A DNA stretch of 64,000 nucleotides from positions 124,001 through 188,000 of the forward strand of contig NZ_JAVKTS010000003.1 in the NCBI RefSeq assembly GCF_031460495.1. Direction: 5' to 3'. Numbering within the stretch: the first letter of the stretch is position 1; every line of letters starts with the position of its first letter. The notes under the pieces were generated by a model that was given only the letters and a program-made list of their open reading frames with translations, was not told the DNA's origin and did not search any database. The translations under genes were made by a program, and so were the position numbers. This DNA is from Tissierella sp. Its GTDB lineage: Bacteria; Bacillota; Clostridia; Tissierellales; Tissierellaceae. Positions 44,519 to 53,282 of this stretch are shown here, piece by piece.

Positions 44519-44548
44519 AAACCCTAACTAAATTCTAGCTAGGGTTTC
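44519..44548 (-). terminator. Terminator after the coat protein genes
   Basis: AAACCCTA and TAGGGTTT arms around a loop of about 14 nt, followed on the minus strand by TTTTATAAAA. It lies 9-38 nt past the CotF-like stop. Confidence 0.65.
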
Positions 44549-44556
44549 ATATGATA

Positions 44557-44829
44557 CTACTTCATTTGTTGTGGGCTATTTATAGCACTGCTTAAAGTAG
44601 TTTTTATTTGATTTACATCATTTTTATTAGCTGGAGGAGCAGGTACATAATAACCCTTTTGCTCTGCTATTTGATATAATTGATATTGCATTTGTTCTGC
44701 TTCATTTCTTAATGTTTGTAGAGTTGATCTTAGTTGTTGATTTGAGCACTCCATAATTGCTGTTGTATAACAATTTATACTAGCTTTAGCTCCACCTAAA
44801 ATATCGTTTACTATATCTCTTTCTTGCAT
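44557..44829 (-). CDS. CotF-domain spore coat protein
   Basis: 90 residues. The Coat F helical bundle pattern is clear: DIVNDILGGAKASINCYTTAI, CSNQQLRSTLQTLRNEAEQMQYQLYQ, then GYY and a Pro-rich tail. Such ferritin-like two-helix proteins belong to the spore coat or exosporium. It follows a smaller relative by 12 nt. Sporulation-sigma control is expected; no promoter was identified. Confidence 0.86.
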   Translation of the reverse strand: MQERDIVNDILGGAKASINCYTTAIMECSNQQLRSTLQTLRNEAEQMQYQLYQIAEQKGYYVPAPPANKNDVNQIKTTLSSAINSPQQMK

Positions 44830-44841
44830 CTGTTTAACCTC

Positions 44842-45048
44842 CTATAGTGAATTTATTAGATTTGTAGCAGTCGTTTTCGCATCTGTACTTGATTGTTGCA
44901 ACATTTGTTTTAATTGGGGATCTTGAACTTGGTTTGCATAGTCTGCAAATTTGCAACTCATAGTCAAATGTTCTCCTGCTATTTCCTTTACTGAATTAAG
45001 TTCTTGTTGAGTTATAGTATTTAAATTAACAGTGTTTTTAAGTGCCAT
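44842..45048 (-). CDS. Small CotF-like spore protein
   Basis: 68 residues, helical, with HLTMSCKFADYANQVQDPQLKQMLQ, the pattern found in short partners encoded next to CotF-like genes in clostridia. AAAGGAGC precedes the ATG. The two genes form one unit ending in the terminator at 44519-44548. Confidence 0.78.
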   Translation of the reverse strand: MALKNTVNLNTITQQELNSVKEIAGEHLTMSCKFADYANQVQDPQLKQMLQQSSTDAKTTATNLINSL

Positions 45049-45176
45049 TAATAAGCTCCTTTCAAAATATTATTTTTATCCTTAATATTATGTGTCGAAA
45101 AATCTATATTATCCTTCCAAAAAATGTTTAAATATTAATTAGCAAATTGGAAAAACTAACATTAGGAGGTGGAAAA

Positions 45177-45389
45177 ATGGGGAAAATTTTTGGCACTGTA
45201 AATGAACCTGAATTCAATATATATTATAGAACTGAAGATCTAGGAAATACAGATTTTCCACAACATGAAAATCTTGATGTTCGAAAGCCTGACGCTTTTG
45301 TAGGTTTATCTAATAATATATTTTTAAATCCAATTATGCCTTTAATTAATGCTGATAATAATGATGATGATTTAGATTGGTATGAATAA
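45177..45389 (+). CDS. Small acidic orphan protein
   Basis: 70 residues from the ATG at 45177, chosen for AGGAGGTGG upstream; a longer frame begins 10 codons earlier with no site. It has no membrane helix or Cys. The C-terminus is very acidic (INADNNDDDLDWYE). It lies between coat genes and met genes, divergent from the coat genes, so a spore role is possible. I recognise no family. Confidence 0.6.
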   Translation: MGKIFGTVNEPEFNIYYRTEDLGNTDFPQHENLDVRKPDAFVGLSNNIFLNPIMPLINADNNDDDLDWYE

Positions 45390-45416
45390 AACATAAATAA
45401 TTTATCAATAAAAAGG

Positions 45417-45445
45417 TTGACAAATTATAAAATTCGTATTAAGAT
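45417..45445 (+). promoter_or_regulatory. Sigma-A promoter for metNIQ
   Basis: Perfect TTGACA (45417-45422), 17 nt, TAAGAT (45440-45445), ending about 27 nt upstream of the riboswitch. Confidence 0.75.
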
Positions 45446-45471
45446 ACTCTTTAAACACAAACTGAATATAA

Positions 45472-45571
45472 CTCTTATCAAGAGTGGTGGAGGGAATGGC
45501 CCGATGAAACCCAGCAACCTATATTATTATAAGGTGCTAAATCCAGCGGTATTTATACCGAGAGATGAGAG
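45472..45571 (+). ncRNA. SAM-I (S-box) riboswitch
   Basis: P1 arms CTCTTATC and GATGAGAG close the structure. The core GATGAAACCCAGCAACC, AAGGTGCTAAATCCAGC and ACCGAGAGATGAGAG are all present. Binding of S-adenosylmethionine should allow the downstream terminator (45582-45612) and reduce metNIQ expression. Confidence 0.96.
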
Positions 45572-45581
45572 AGGAAATTTT

Positions 45582-45612
45582 AAACCTCTTTTTTCTAAAG
45601 AGGTTTGTTTTT
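45582..45612 (+). terminator. SAM-controlled terminator of the S-box
   Basis: AAACCTCTTT and AAAGAGGTTT arms around 6-7 nt, followed by a G-interrupted T run. It ends just before the metN ribosome-binding site AAGGAGG. Confidence 0.85.
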
Positions 45613-45634
45613 ATTTTAAGGAGGAATTAAAATT

Positions 45635-46639
45635 ATGATTGTAATCGAAAATCTATCAAAATCTTTCATAAATGGTAAAGAAAAATTAGTCGCTGTAAGA
45701 AATATTGACTTGAAAGTAAATAAGGGAGAAATATTTGGAATTATTGGTTTAAGTGGTGCAGGCAAATCCACTTTAATCAGATGTATAAATAGACTAGAAG
45801 AACCTACAGAAGGAAAGATTATCATTGATGGTGTAGATATAACTAAGCTTAGCAAAGAAGATTTGAGGAAAGAAAGAAAAGATATTGGAATGATATTCCA
45901 ACATTTTAACTTATTATCACAAAAAACCGTATATGAAAATATTGCCTTTCCCTTACAGTTGGAAAATATGGATAATAAAGAAATTTTCAAAAGAGTTGAT
46001 GAGCTTTTAGAATATGTGGATCTAAAAGATAAGAAACATAATTATCCTAGTCAACTGAGTGGTGGGCAAAAGCAAAGAGTAGCCATAGCTAGGGCCATAG
46101 CCAACAATCCAAAAGTCCTCCTCAGTGATGAAGGAACTTCTGCCTTAGATCCTAAAACTACAAAATCTATTCTTGCTTTACTAAATAGGATTAGAAAGGA
46201 ATTAAATATTACTATAATAATGATTACCCATCAAATGGAAGTAGTAAAAGAAATATGCGATAGGGTAGCCATTATGGAAGATGGAAATGTAATAGAAGAA
46301 AACACTGTAGAAAATCTTTTTAGTGAACCTAAAACTAAAACTGCACAATCCTTTATAAATTCAATGCAAAACAATATCCAAGAAGAAATCATAAACATAG
46401 AGGATTTTGCTGGAAAGATTATTAGACTTAGTTTCCTTGGAGATAGTGCTAAAAAACCAATAGTTTCTAAAGTTATTAGAAATTTTGATATAGATGTAAA
46501 TATATTATCAGGTAATATCAACAAACTACAAGAATCTAGTGTAGGACATCTAATACTTGAATTAATTGGTGAAGATGAAGAAATAAATAAGGCTCTTTCA
46601 TTTTTAAAAAATGAAAATGTCCATGTGGAGGTGATGTAA
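45635..46639 (+). CDS. metN: Methionine ABC transporter ATP-binding protein
   Basis: 334 residues. ATPase with Walker A GLSGAGKST (38-46), signature LSGGQKQRVAIARA and Walker B VLLSDEGTSALDP. The C-terminal NIL domain (about 260-334) senses methionine and inhibits transport. The ATG follows AAGGAGG after the S-box leader. The stop overlaps the metI start. Confidence 0.95.
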   Translation: MIVIENLSKSFINGKEKLVAVRNIDLKVNKGEIFGIIGLSGAGKSTLIRCINRLEEPTEGKIIIDGVDITKLSKEDLRKERKDIGMIFQHFNLLSQKTVYENIAFPLQLENMDNKEIFKRVDELLEYVDLKDKKHNYPSQLSGGQKQRVAIARAIANNPKVLLSDEGTSALDPKTTKSILALLNRIRKELNITIIMITHQMEVVKEICDRVAIMEDGNVIEENTVENLFSEPKTKTAQSFINSMQNNIQEEIINIEDFAGKIIRLSFLGDSAKKPIVSKVIRNFDIDVNILSGNINKLQESSVGHLILELIGEDEEINKALSFLKNENVHVEVM

Positions 46640-47280
46640 TGGCTGAATTAGTTATACCTTCTTTACTTGAGACTTTGTATATGGTATTTTTCTCAACAAT
46701 ATTTTCTTTGTTAATAGGATTTCCTTTAGGTATTCTATTGGTTATCACAGATAAGGATAATATCTGTGAAAGACCTTTATTCAACAAAATATTAGGTAGT
46801 ATTATAAATGTACTAAGATCCTTTCCTTTTATAATATTGATGATCTTATTATTTCCACTATCTAGATTGTTAATAGGGAAAACCATCGGTACAACCGCCA
46901 CAATAGTTCCTTTATCCATAGCAGCAGCTCCTTTTGTTGCTAGGATAATTGAAGGAAGTTTGAGAGAAGTCAATAAGGGTGTAATCGAATCTAGCCTTGC
47001 TATGGGAGCTACAGTATCTCAAATAATTAAAAAAGTTCTTATCCCGGAATCACTTCCATCCATAATCTTAGGGATAACCTTAACCATAATTAATATTATT
47101 GGATACTCAGCAATGGCTGGTGCAATTGGAGGAGGTGGTCTAGGGGATCTAGCTATTCGCTATGGATACTATGGCTTTCAAACAGATGTAATGATAGTAG
47201 CTGTTTTGCTTATAGTGATTTTAGTTCAAGGAGTACAATTTTTAGGTAATTATATTTCTTTAAAAATAAATAAAAAATAA
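46639..47280 (+). CDS. metI: Methionine ABC transporter permease
   Basis: 213 residues with five hydrophobic helices. The family loop ESSLAMGATVSQIIKKVLIPESLPSIILG contacts MetN. AGAIGGGGLGDLA is the second family signature. TAATG overlap with metN. Confidence 0.95.
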   Translation: MAELVIPSLLETLYMVFFSTIFSLLIGFPLGILLVITDKDNICERPLFNKILGSIINVLRSFPFIILMILLFPLSRLLIGKTIGTTATIVPLSIAAAPFVARIIEGSLREVNKGVIESSLAMGATVSQIIKKVLIPESLPSIILGITLTIINIIGYSAMAGAIGGGGLGDLAIRYGYYGFQTDVMIVAVLLIVILVQGVQFLGNYISLKINKK

Positions 47281-47306
47281 CAAAAAAATAAATTGGGGGA
47301 ATTAAA

Positions 47307-48107
47307 TTGAAAAAAGTATTATCTGTATTATCAATATTCGTATTATCTCTAGTACTATTAACAGGATGCACTCAAAAAAAATCAGGGTCTAATGAAATAA
47401 CAATTGGTGTATCACCAGAGCCTCACGCAAAGCTTGTTAATTTAGTAATAGAGGATTTGAAAAAAGAAGGTATAGAAGTTAAAGTAATTGAATTCACAGA
47501 CTATGTAAAACCAAATATAGCTTTAAGTGATGGAGAATTGGATGCTAACTTCTTCCAACATGAACCATATTTCAATGAATTCAAAGCTAGTAAAAACTTA
47601 GATTTAGTATCCTTAGGAAAGGTTCATGTAGAGCCAATGGCATTATACTCAAATATTTCTAAGTCTCTTGATGATTTAAAAGATGGGGCTGAAATAGCCA
47701 TCCCAAATGATACTGTTAATGGAGGCAGAGCCTTACTTCTATTAGAAGCAAATGGATTAATTAAATTGAAAGATGATGCTGGGATTGAAGCTACTGAAAA
47801 AGATATAGTCAAAAATCCGAAAAACTTCAAATTTACAGCAGTCGAAGCTGCTGGATTACCAAGAGTTTTAGATAGTATCGATGGTGCAGTAATCAACGGT
47901 AACTATGCTCTTGAAGCAGGACTTAATCCAGTAAGAGATGGATTGCTAGTGGAAGGAAAAGACTCTCCTTATGCCAACCTTATAGCTGTAAGAACTGGAG
48001 AAGAAAAAGAAGATAAATTTGTTAAACTACTAAAAGCATTACAATCTGATAAGGTAAAAAAATATATCGAAGATAATTATGATGGTGGAGTAGTACCAGC
48101 ATTCTAA
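47307..48107 (+). CDS. metQ: Methionine-binding lipoprotein
   Basis: 266 residues, NlpA/MetQ family. Lipobox LLTGC gives a lipid-anchored binding protein. Motifs GVSPEPHAKLV, ANFFQHEPYF and AIPNDTVNGGRALLLLE are typical. TTG start with GGGGGAATTAAA upstream. The three genes form the SAM-controlled D/L-methionine importer. Confidence 0.95.
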   Translation: MKKVLSVLSIFVLSLVLLTGCTQKKSGSNEITIGVSPEPHAKLVNLVIEDLKKEGIEVKVIEFTDYVKPNIALSDGELDANFFQHEPYFNEFKASKNLDLVSLGKVHVEPMALYSNISKSLDDLKDGAEIAIPNDTVNGGRALLLLEANGLIKLKDDAGIEATEKDIVKNPKNFKFTAVEAAGLPRVLDSIDGAVINGNYALEAGLNPVRDGLLVEGKDSPYANLIAVRTGEEKEDKFVKLLKALQSDKVKKYIEDNYDGGVVPAF

Positions 48108-48117
48108 GATTAAAGAT

Positions 48118-48160
48118 AAAAAAAGATTCTCTATCCTTTTGGGTAAAGAATCTTTTTTTA
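48118..48160. terminator. Terminator after metQ
   Basis: AAAAGATTCT and AGAATCTTTT arms (48121-48130 and 48147-48156) with T7; also flanked by A runs, so it may act for the minus strand as well. Confidence 0.8.
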
Positions 48161-48230
48161 TCTTTAATCCTTGTATACTTAATATTATTTATATTCAGAG
48201 AATGTAATCTTCCACCTTTTTTCCCTTATA

Positions 48231-48992
48231 TTATAAGTGTATTATGTTTTCAATATATTCTTTTGCTTCGTTAAATGACTTGTCACTAAACTTTTCATAT
48301 CTTTTATGAACTTCTAAAATCTCTTTTACTATATCATTAATTAAATCTTTGTTTTCCCAATCTTTTATAGCTTCAATTACCTTTTCAAGGCATCCACTTT
48401 TATAACTTATTTGCCCTAATACATGTATTAACATATCTCTAACTCTTCGATTTGTTTCATTCCGTGCATCAAAAAGTATAGGTAAAACTTCTTCTGGGTG
48501 AGTTCTTCCTCTAAGCTCAATTCCATGTATTACCTGTCTGCGTACTTCAGGGTCTTCATGATTATAAAACTTTGCTGCAAATTCTAATGTAGGTTTAGGG
48601 TTTTTATTACCCATTTGCTTTAACGCTCCAATCACAGCATTTCTTACTGAATGATGTACATCATCTAATGATTTTTCAAGCAGTTGGGAAACTTTGTAGG
48701 CATCAATTTTACCTATTTCACCTAATGAATAAGCAACAGTTTGTCTGATATATTCATTTTCATCTTTAAAAAGTATATCTAATGTATTTAATATTTCTTC
48801 CCTTAAAGCTTCATTGTTTTTATATAGCTTTCCAGTGGCTAAATAAACTATCTTTCTAATGTATGTATCTTTATCTGCTGAAAACATAACTATATTCTCA
48901 TAACTACCATTTTGATAATCATCAAATATTAAGCTTTCAATATGTTCCGAAATTCTTTTTCTCTCTTCTTTTGAATTATCATAAAAGCTCAT
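48231..48992 (-). CDS. HEAT-repeat protein
   Basis: 253 residues. At least four HEAT-type helix pairs are visible (e.g. EYIRQTVAYSLGEIG, HHSVRNAVIGALKQMG, PEVRRQVIHGIELRG, RRVRDMLIHVLGQI). Such PBS-lyase-like solenoids act as protein scaffolds. GAGAGGAAG precedes the ATG. No partner is evident. Confidence 0.87.
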   Translation of the reverse strand: MSFYDNSKEERKRISEHIESLIFDDYQNGSYENIVMFSADKDTYIRKIVYLATGKLYKNNEALREEILNTLDILFKDENEYIRQTVAYSLGEIGKIDAYKVSQLLEKSLDDVHHSVRNAVIGALKQMGNKNPKPTLEFAAKFYNHEDPEVRRQVIHGIELRGRTHPEEVLPILFDARNETNRRVRDMLIHVLGQISYKSGCLEKVIEAIKDWENKDLINDIVKEILEVHKRYEKFSDKSFNEAKEYIENIIHL

Positions 48993-49052
48993 ATTATCTT
49001 CCTCTCACGCTCTTTTCAATTTGTTTTTTGCAATACTTATCATTATTATTGC

Positions 49053-49943
49053 TTAGTCTACAAATCTCTTCAATTCATCTAATTCAAATGTCCATTCAGG
49101 GGTCACTAACTTTTCCTTGCCTTTCAATGAATACCACGGACTTATAGTATCATCCATAGGATTAATAAGTATTTGAGTTTGTTGAGCTGGCATATAGGAT
49201 TGAGCTAGAATAAACACTTTTTCATTATCATCATCTACAGCCATATCTACAACAATAACTGCATGTCCTGGACTTCCTCCTATTATAAATACATCTCCGA
49301 TTTCCATATCTTCTATATCAACTGATTCTAATTCTTTCTCTAAGGACAATGTACTGGCATAAGACATTACCATAATCATGTATTTTCTAAAATCCTCATA
49401 TGTATTCGATGGTTCCGTAGCTTTATAATAACTAACATTATTACCTTCAACTTTTATTCTATATCCTGCCATCCACTTCTCATACTCTGCTGTAAAGCCT
49501 GATACAAAATCAAAGCTAATATCTTCATATTTACCTATTGAGTAAAGATATTCTGCCCTTAAAAGCATAACAGCATCAGCACATTGATGCAAATCTCTGT
49601 CACCAATATCAACATCAATTACACTATCATAAACGCCTTTTTTAGTTTTCTCCCTACCATCATAGTATAAAACTTTTTCGCCATAGGGTTTAAGTTTCTG
49701 ATTTCTTAAGAATTCACCAAAGCTGTCCTTGTCTACCTCTACTCTACTATAGCCTTCCAATGTTAAGTACCTTTCTTCAATAGTTTGGCCTTCTGTGTTA
49801 ATGTAGCTAGCCTCTTTATTGCCTTTTCCTTCTATAGGAAGATCTATAGATGATTGAGATTCAACATCACCTTTCATTGCTTTGCAACTTGTCATTAGCA
49901 TTGACACAATAATAAGCAAGAGTATCCACTTTGATTTATTCAT
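49053..49943 (-). CDS. DUF4846 family lipoprotein
   Basis: 296 residues with a lipoprotein signal ending LMTSC. The mature part has DLHQCADAVMLLRAEYLY, DFVSGFTAEYEKWMAGYR, and a C-terminal IIGGSPGHAVIVVDM stretch with a His, all characteristic of DUF4846. A papain-like or hydrolase fold has been suggested for the family, but no function is established. Confidence 0.8.
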   Translation of the reverse strand: MNKSKWILLLIIVSMLMTSCKAMKGDVESQSSIDLPIEGKGNKEASYINTEGQTIEERYLTLEGYSRVEVDKDSFGEFLRNQKLKPYGEKVLYYDGREKTKKGVYDSVIDVDIGDRDLHQCADAVMLLRAEYLYSIGKYEDISFDFVSGFTAEYEKWMAGYRIKVEGNNVSYYKATEPSNTYEDFRKYMIMVMSYASTLSLEKELESVDIEDMEIGDVFIIGGSPGHAVIVVDMAVDDDNEKVFILAQSYMPAQQTQILINPMDDTISPWYSLKGKEKLVTPEWTFELDELKRFVD

Positions 49944-49959
49944 TCCCTATCCCCCCTTC

Positions 49960-50571
49960 TTAAGGTATCATTATCCTAGTCCTTAATAAGTTACAAGGTG
50001 TTTTTGATTTTATTTTAATGTCTAATTCTATATCCTTATTGCTAATACTTATAACTAAAAGTTCATTGGGATTCAATATTATTTCCTTATCATCAGCTAT
50101 GAAAGAAATGCTCATTTCATGAGAATAAAAAATTTCGAACTCTTCTTGATAATTCACATTAGTAGGTAGGATTTTTATGATAGATTCTTCTTTTACCCTT
50201 TCATTTATCAAATATCCTTTGGCTCCATTTGCTAACATCAAATTAAAATCTATGACTTTCCCAATACTATATGTACTCATTTCACCATCAAATTCATATA
50301 TTTCATAGGGTTTTAGTTCTATATACTTTTGTAAATCATGAGTTAATCTTAGTTCCTTATTTAAAGGAGTAATAAATCTATTTACTTCTTTTAATTTAGT
50401 GAATTCTGATTCCTCTAATTCTACAGTAGCAGAACTTATCCTACACTTAAAGTCCATTGACTTATAGTTAGAATCCTTTGGATAAATAAACATCTCAGTA
50501 GTTTTTCCACCTGACCATTCAGATGTAATAAATTCATCTTCCTTGATTATTATCATTTCAGTAAATCCCAC
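49960..50571 (-). CDS. HutD/Ves-like cupin protein
   Basis: 203 residues. Early motif SEWSGGKTTEMFIYP, then FKCRISSATVELEESEFTKL and RFITPLNKELRLTH are of the HutD/DUF886 type, a double cupin linked to histidine use or temperature response in other bacteria. No hut genes are nearby. GTG start assumed; an ATG five codons later is the alternative. Confidence 0.75.
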   Translation of the reverse strand: MGFTEMIIIKEDEFITSEWSGGKTTEMFIYPKDSNYKSMDFKCRISSATVELEESEFTKLKEVNRFITPLNKELRLTHDLQKYIELKPYEIYEFDGEMSTYSIGKVIDFNLMLANGAKGYLINERVKEESIIKILPTNVNYQEEFEIFYSHEMSISFIADDKEIILNPNELLVISISNKDIELDIKIKSKTPCNLLRTRIMIP

Positions 50572-50677
50572 ACTTTCCTATTAAATTATTTGATTTTTAA
50601 TCCTAACTTTTATCTTCAAAACATGTTCTAATAAATACTAGTATTTTGTTTATACTATTACAATTGGAGGTGTTTTT

Positions 50678-51349
50678 ATGATAATTTTAAAACCAACCAT
50701 TGCTTTTTTATTATTGTTACTCTTGGCTCGCTTACTGGGAAAAAAGCAAATGAGTCAGATGACTTTCTTTAATTATGTAACAGGTATAACCATTGGCTCT
50801 CTTGCTGCAAATATAATTAGTTTTGATGATAAGACTATATGGGATGAAATAGTAGGACTAATATGGTGGTGCTTATTAACTGCCTTACTAGCCTATATTA
50901 CTCTCAAATCCTCAAAACTAAGAAGGATAATCGATGGCCAACCTGCTATACTAGTCAAAAATGGTAAAATGGAAGAAAAGGAATTGAAATCTTCAAGAAT
51001 TAATTTAGAAGAATTATCTATGATGCTTAGAGAGCAAGGTATATTTTCCATTAAGGATGTTGACTATGCCATATTAGAGCCCAATGGAAAACTAAGTATC
51101 TTGAAAGTCCAAGAGGAAATAAATGTTACTAGAAAAGATATGAAAATCCCCACTACTAAACCTAAATACTTACCTGCTGAGATAATTATAGATAGTAGAA
51201 TAATTCATAAAAACCTAATTAGCTATAATTTAGATATACAGTGGTTGGAAAATGAGCTTAAATATCAGCGGATAAATAGTATTGATGATGTTTTTTATGC
51301 TGAAATTCAAAGTGATGGTTCTTTGTATATACTTCTTAAGCAAAAATAA
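50678..51349 (+). CDS. YetF/DUF421 family membrane protein
   Basis: 223 residues. Three N-terminal helices (about 4-20, 32-50, 58-78) then a soluble domain with AYITLKSSKLRRIIDGQPAIL and REQGIFSIKDVDYAILEPNGKLSI, which match DUF421 members such as YetF and spore-germination-linked YrbG. TTGGAGGTG precedes the ATG. Function unknown in most bacteria; some are sporulation-induced. Confidence 0.87.
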   Translation: MIILKPTIAFLLLLLLARLLGKKQMSQMTFFNYVTGITIGSLAANIISFDDKTIWDEIVGLIWWCLLTALLAYITLKSSKLRRIIDGQPAILVKNGKMEEKELKSSRINLEELSMMLREQGIFSIKDVDYAILEPNGKLSILKVQEEINVTRKDMKIPTTKPKYLPAEIIIDSRIIHKNLISYNLDIQWLENELKYQRINSIDDVFYAEIQSDGSLYILLKQK

Positions 51350-51373
51350 TTGTGTTTGTAAAATCCAGCTTAA

Positions 51374-53134
51374 TCAATTAGCTTCCTCTAAATATTCCTC
51401 TGCTCTCCTTGTTGCATTTTCATATATCTCAACAGGATAGCCAAGATATTTTAATATTGCTATGGCATTTCTAGTTGAACATGGACCTTCTCTGAGAATA
51501 TAATCAAACTTTATATCATTAGTTTCAATAGTTTCTTTAAAATGATAATTATTAAATCCATCATTAACTAAATTTGTAAGCTCTAAATCATGAGTTGCAG
51601 CTAAAACACAGCAATTTCTTTCAATCATATAATTTAATGATTCCCTTGCTGCACTAATTCTCTCTGCTGTATTAGTACCTCTAAATATTTCATCCAAGAT
51701 GCATAGAACAGGTTGTTCTGGATGAAGTATATCTATTATTCTTTTTAGAGATTTTGCTTCAGCCATAAAATAGCTATCTCCATGGACAATACTATCTGTA
51801 GTGCCAATTGAGGTTAATAATTTAAAATAAGATGACTTATAGCTCTTAGCCAATACTAAGTTTAATGTTTGAGCAAAGATAGAATTGATACCTATAGTTC
51901 TTAAAAATGTGGATTTCCCTGAAGCATTAGAACCAGTGACCAAGGCTCCCTTATTATCAAATTCAATGGAATAAGATATTGGATTCTCTAATAGAGGATG
52001 ATAAATATCCCCTGTCTCTAGGTAGAATTTCAAATTGTCTTCTATAAAATTTGGTTCAGTAAAATAGTCTACTCCAGCTTTATATGATGCCACAGAAATA
52101 TATGCATCTATTTTTCCTATCAAAGTATATATCTTAAAGAATTCAATTTTATATTTATTAATCAGTCTTACAAGTCTATAAAATGCTTTTGGCTCCTTCA
52201 AGACAATCATATTATAATAACTTATCATAAGCTCTGCTTCAGATCCAAACTTCTCGTTGAAATTAATCTTAGCAAGATTTCGTCTTAAAGGTTTTACTTT
52301 TTTTAGCAAATCTCTTATTTCATCTTGATCTAAATCTATAGTGCTTAAGTCTAGTTTCATTATGTCTTCAGCAGTCTTAATTAATCCTCCCAAGTATCTA
52401 AAAGTATCCATTTCTTCATATACCTTTTTCTTGTTAAGTTGATATGCCAGCATATTCAACATCATAACTACCGGGAGGGATATAACTGCAAATGCTGGAT
52501 TAATGAGAAATAATCCCAATACTAGGTATGGTAAATATGAAAGGAAAACATAAATAGGAAAAAGATGTATCTTTATATTCACACCATTTTTAAAATACTT
52601 GAATATACCTTTGCCTTCTTTTTTCCCTAGCAATAAAAGTAGATATTGTATTTCTTGGGAAATGTTTTTCTTTTCTAAGAAAGAATTAATTCTTTCATTT
52701 CTCTTTTTAAGTATATCACCATTAAGCATTAGTTTCCTAAGCATATCATATAAATATTGCATACCTGGTAGGGACATTGTATGGTCAATTTTGCTAAATA
52801 CTGAGTCCATATTCAAATCTCTCCAAGTGATATTGTCTATACTGAAATTAGTTTTCTCTTCTTCTGATAAGTATTTATAAAGCTTTTCAATATGTACAAA
52901 GTCTCTCTTCTCAATATGTTCTTTTCCCCACTGCTCTTTAATTTTTTCTTTATTAGCCTTCATTAGTCTTATCTTCTTAAATTTCAATGATATTATTAAA
53001 AGTGGAATAGCAACTATAGTCATTATGAAAAATCTATAGTCTATCTCTATTCCTAATGCAGCTCCTCCAAAAATTGCAAAGACCAATACTGTATCAATTG
53101 CAGTTTGAATTATTCTCTTTAATCTATAATTCAC
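51374..53134 (-). CDS. Membrane-associated MutS-family ATPase
   Basis: About 586 residues (GTG at 53134 after AGGATGTGA; a GTG 11 codons earlier is possible). Two short helices at the N-terminus and a hydrophobic pair near 205-245 suggest membrane association. The MutS C-terminal ATPase domain has Walker A GSNASGKSTFLR, YFMAEAKSL and Walker B CILDEIFRGTN, then AATHDLEL. The mismatch-recognition domain is missing, so a classical repair role is unlikely. Confidence 0.82.
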   Translation of the reverse strand: MNYRLKRIIQTAIDTVLVFAIFGGAALGIEIDYRFFIMTIVAIPLLIISLKFKKIRLMKANKEKIKEQWGKEHIEKRDFVHIEKLYKYLSEEEKTNFSIDNITWRDLNMDSVFSKIDHTMSLPGMQYLYDMLRKLMLNGDILKKRNERINSFLEKKNISQEIQYLLLLLGKKEGKGIFKYFKNGVNIKIHLFPIYVFLSYLPYLVLGLFLINPAFAVISLPVVMMLNMLAYQLNKKKVYEEMDTFRYLGGLIKTAEDIMKLDLSTIDLDQDEIRDLLKKVKPLRRNLAKINFNEKFGSEAELMISYYNMIVLKEPKAFYRLVRLINKYKIEFFKIYTLIGKIDAYISVASYKAGVDYFTEPNFIEDNLKFYLETGDIYHPLLENPISYSIEFDNKGALVTGSNASGKSTFLRTIGINSIFAQTLNLVLAKSYKSSYFKLLTSIGTTDSIVHGDSYFMAEAKSLKRIIDILHPEQPVLCILDEIFRGTNTAERISAARESLNYMIERNCCVLAATHDLELTNLVNDGFNNYHFKETIETNDIKFDYILREGPCSTRNAIAILKYLGYPVEIYENATRRAEEYLEEAN

Positions 53135-53231
53135 TAGATCACATCCTAACCTGTTATTTAGTATCACTGATATTGTTATAAATTCTAATTAACATTATTA
53201 TAACCATATAATGCCATTAAGACAAGAATTC

Positions 53232-53282
53232 TATAACATAAAGCAGAGGAGTCAGTTGAACTGACCCCTCTGCTTTATGTTA
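53232..53282. terminator. Long perfect hairpin overlapping a stop codon
   Basis: ATAACATAAAGCAGAGG is mirrored by CCTCTGCTTTATGTTAT with GTCAGTT / ACTGAC inside: about 23 paired bases. The lipoprotein TAA at 53282-53280 is part of the outer arm. It could end both the lipoprotein gene and transcripts from the left. Confidence 0.7.

Noticed and set aside
45417-45638. 73-codon plus-strand frame over the metN leader
   Set aside because: It lies on the promoter, the SAM-I riboswitch and its terminator, and has no ribosome-binding site; the RNA structure explains the sequence.
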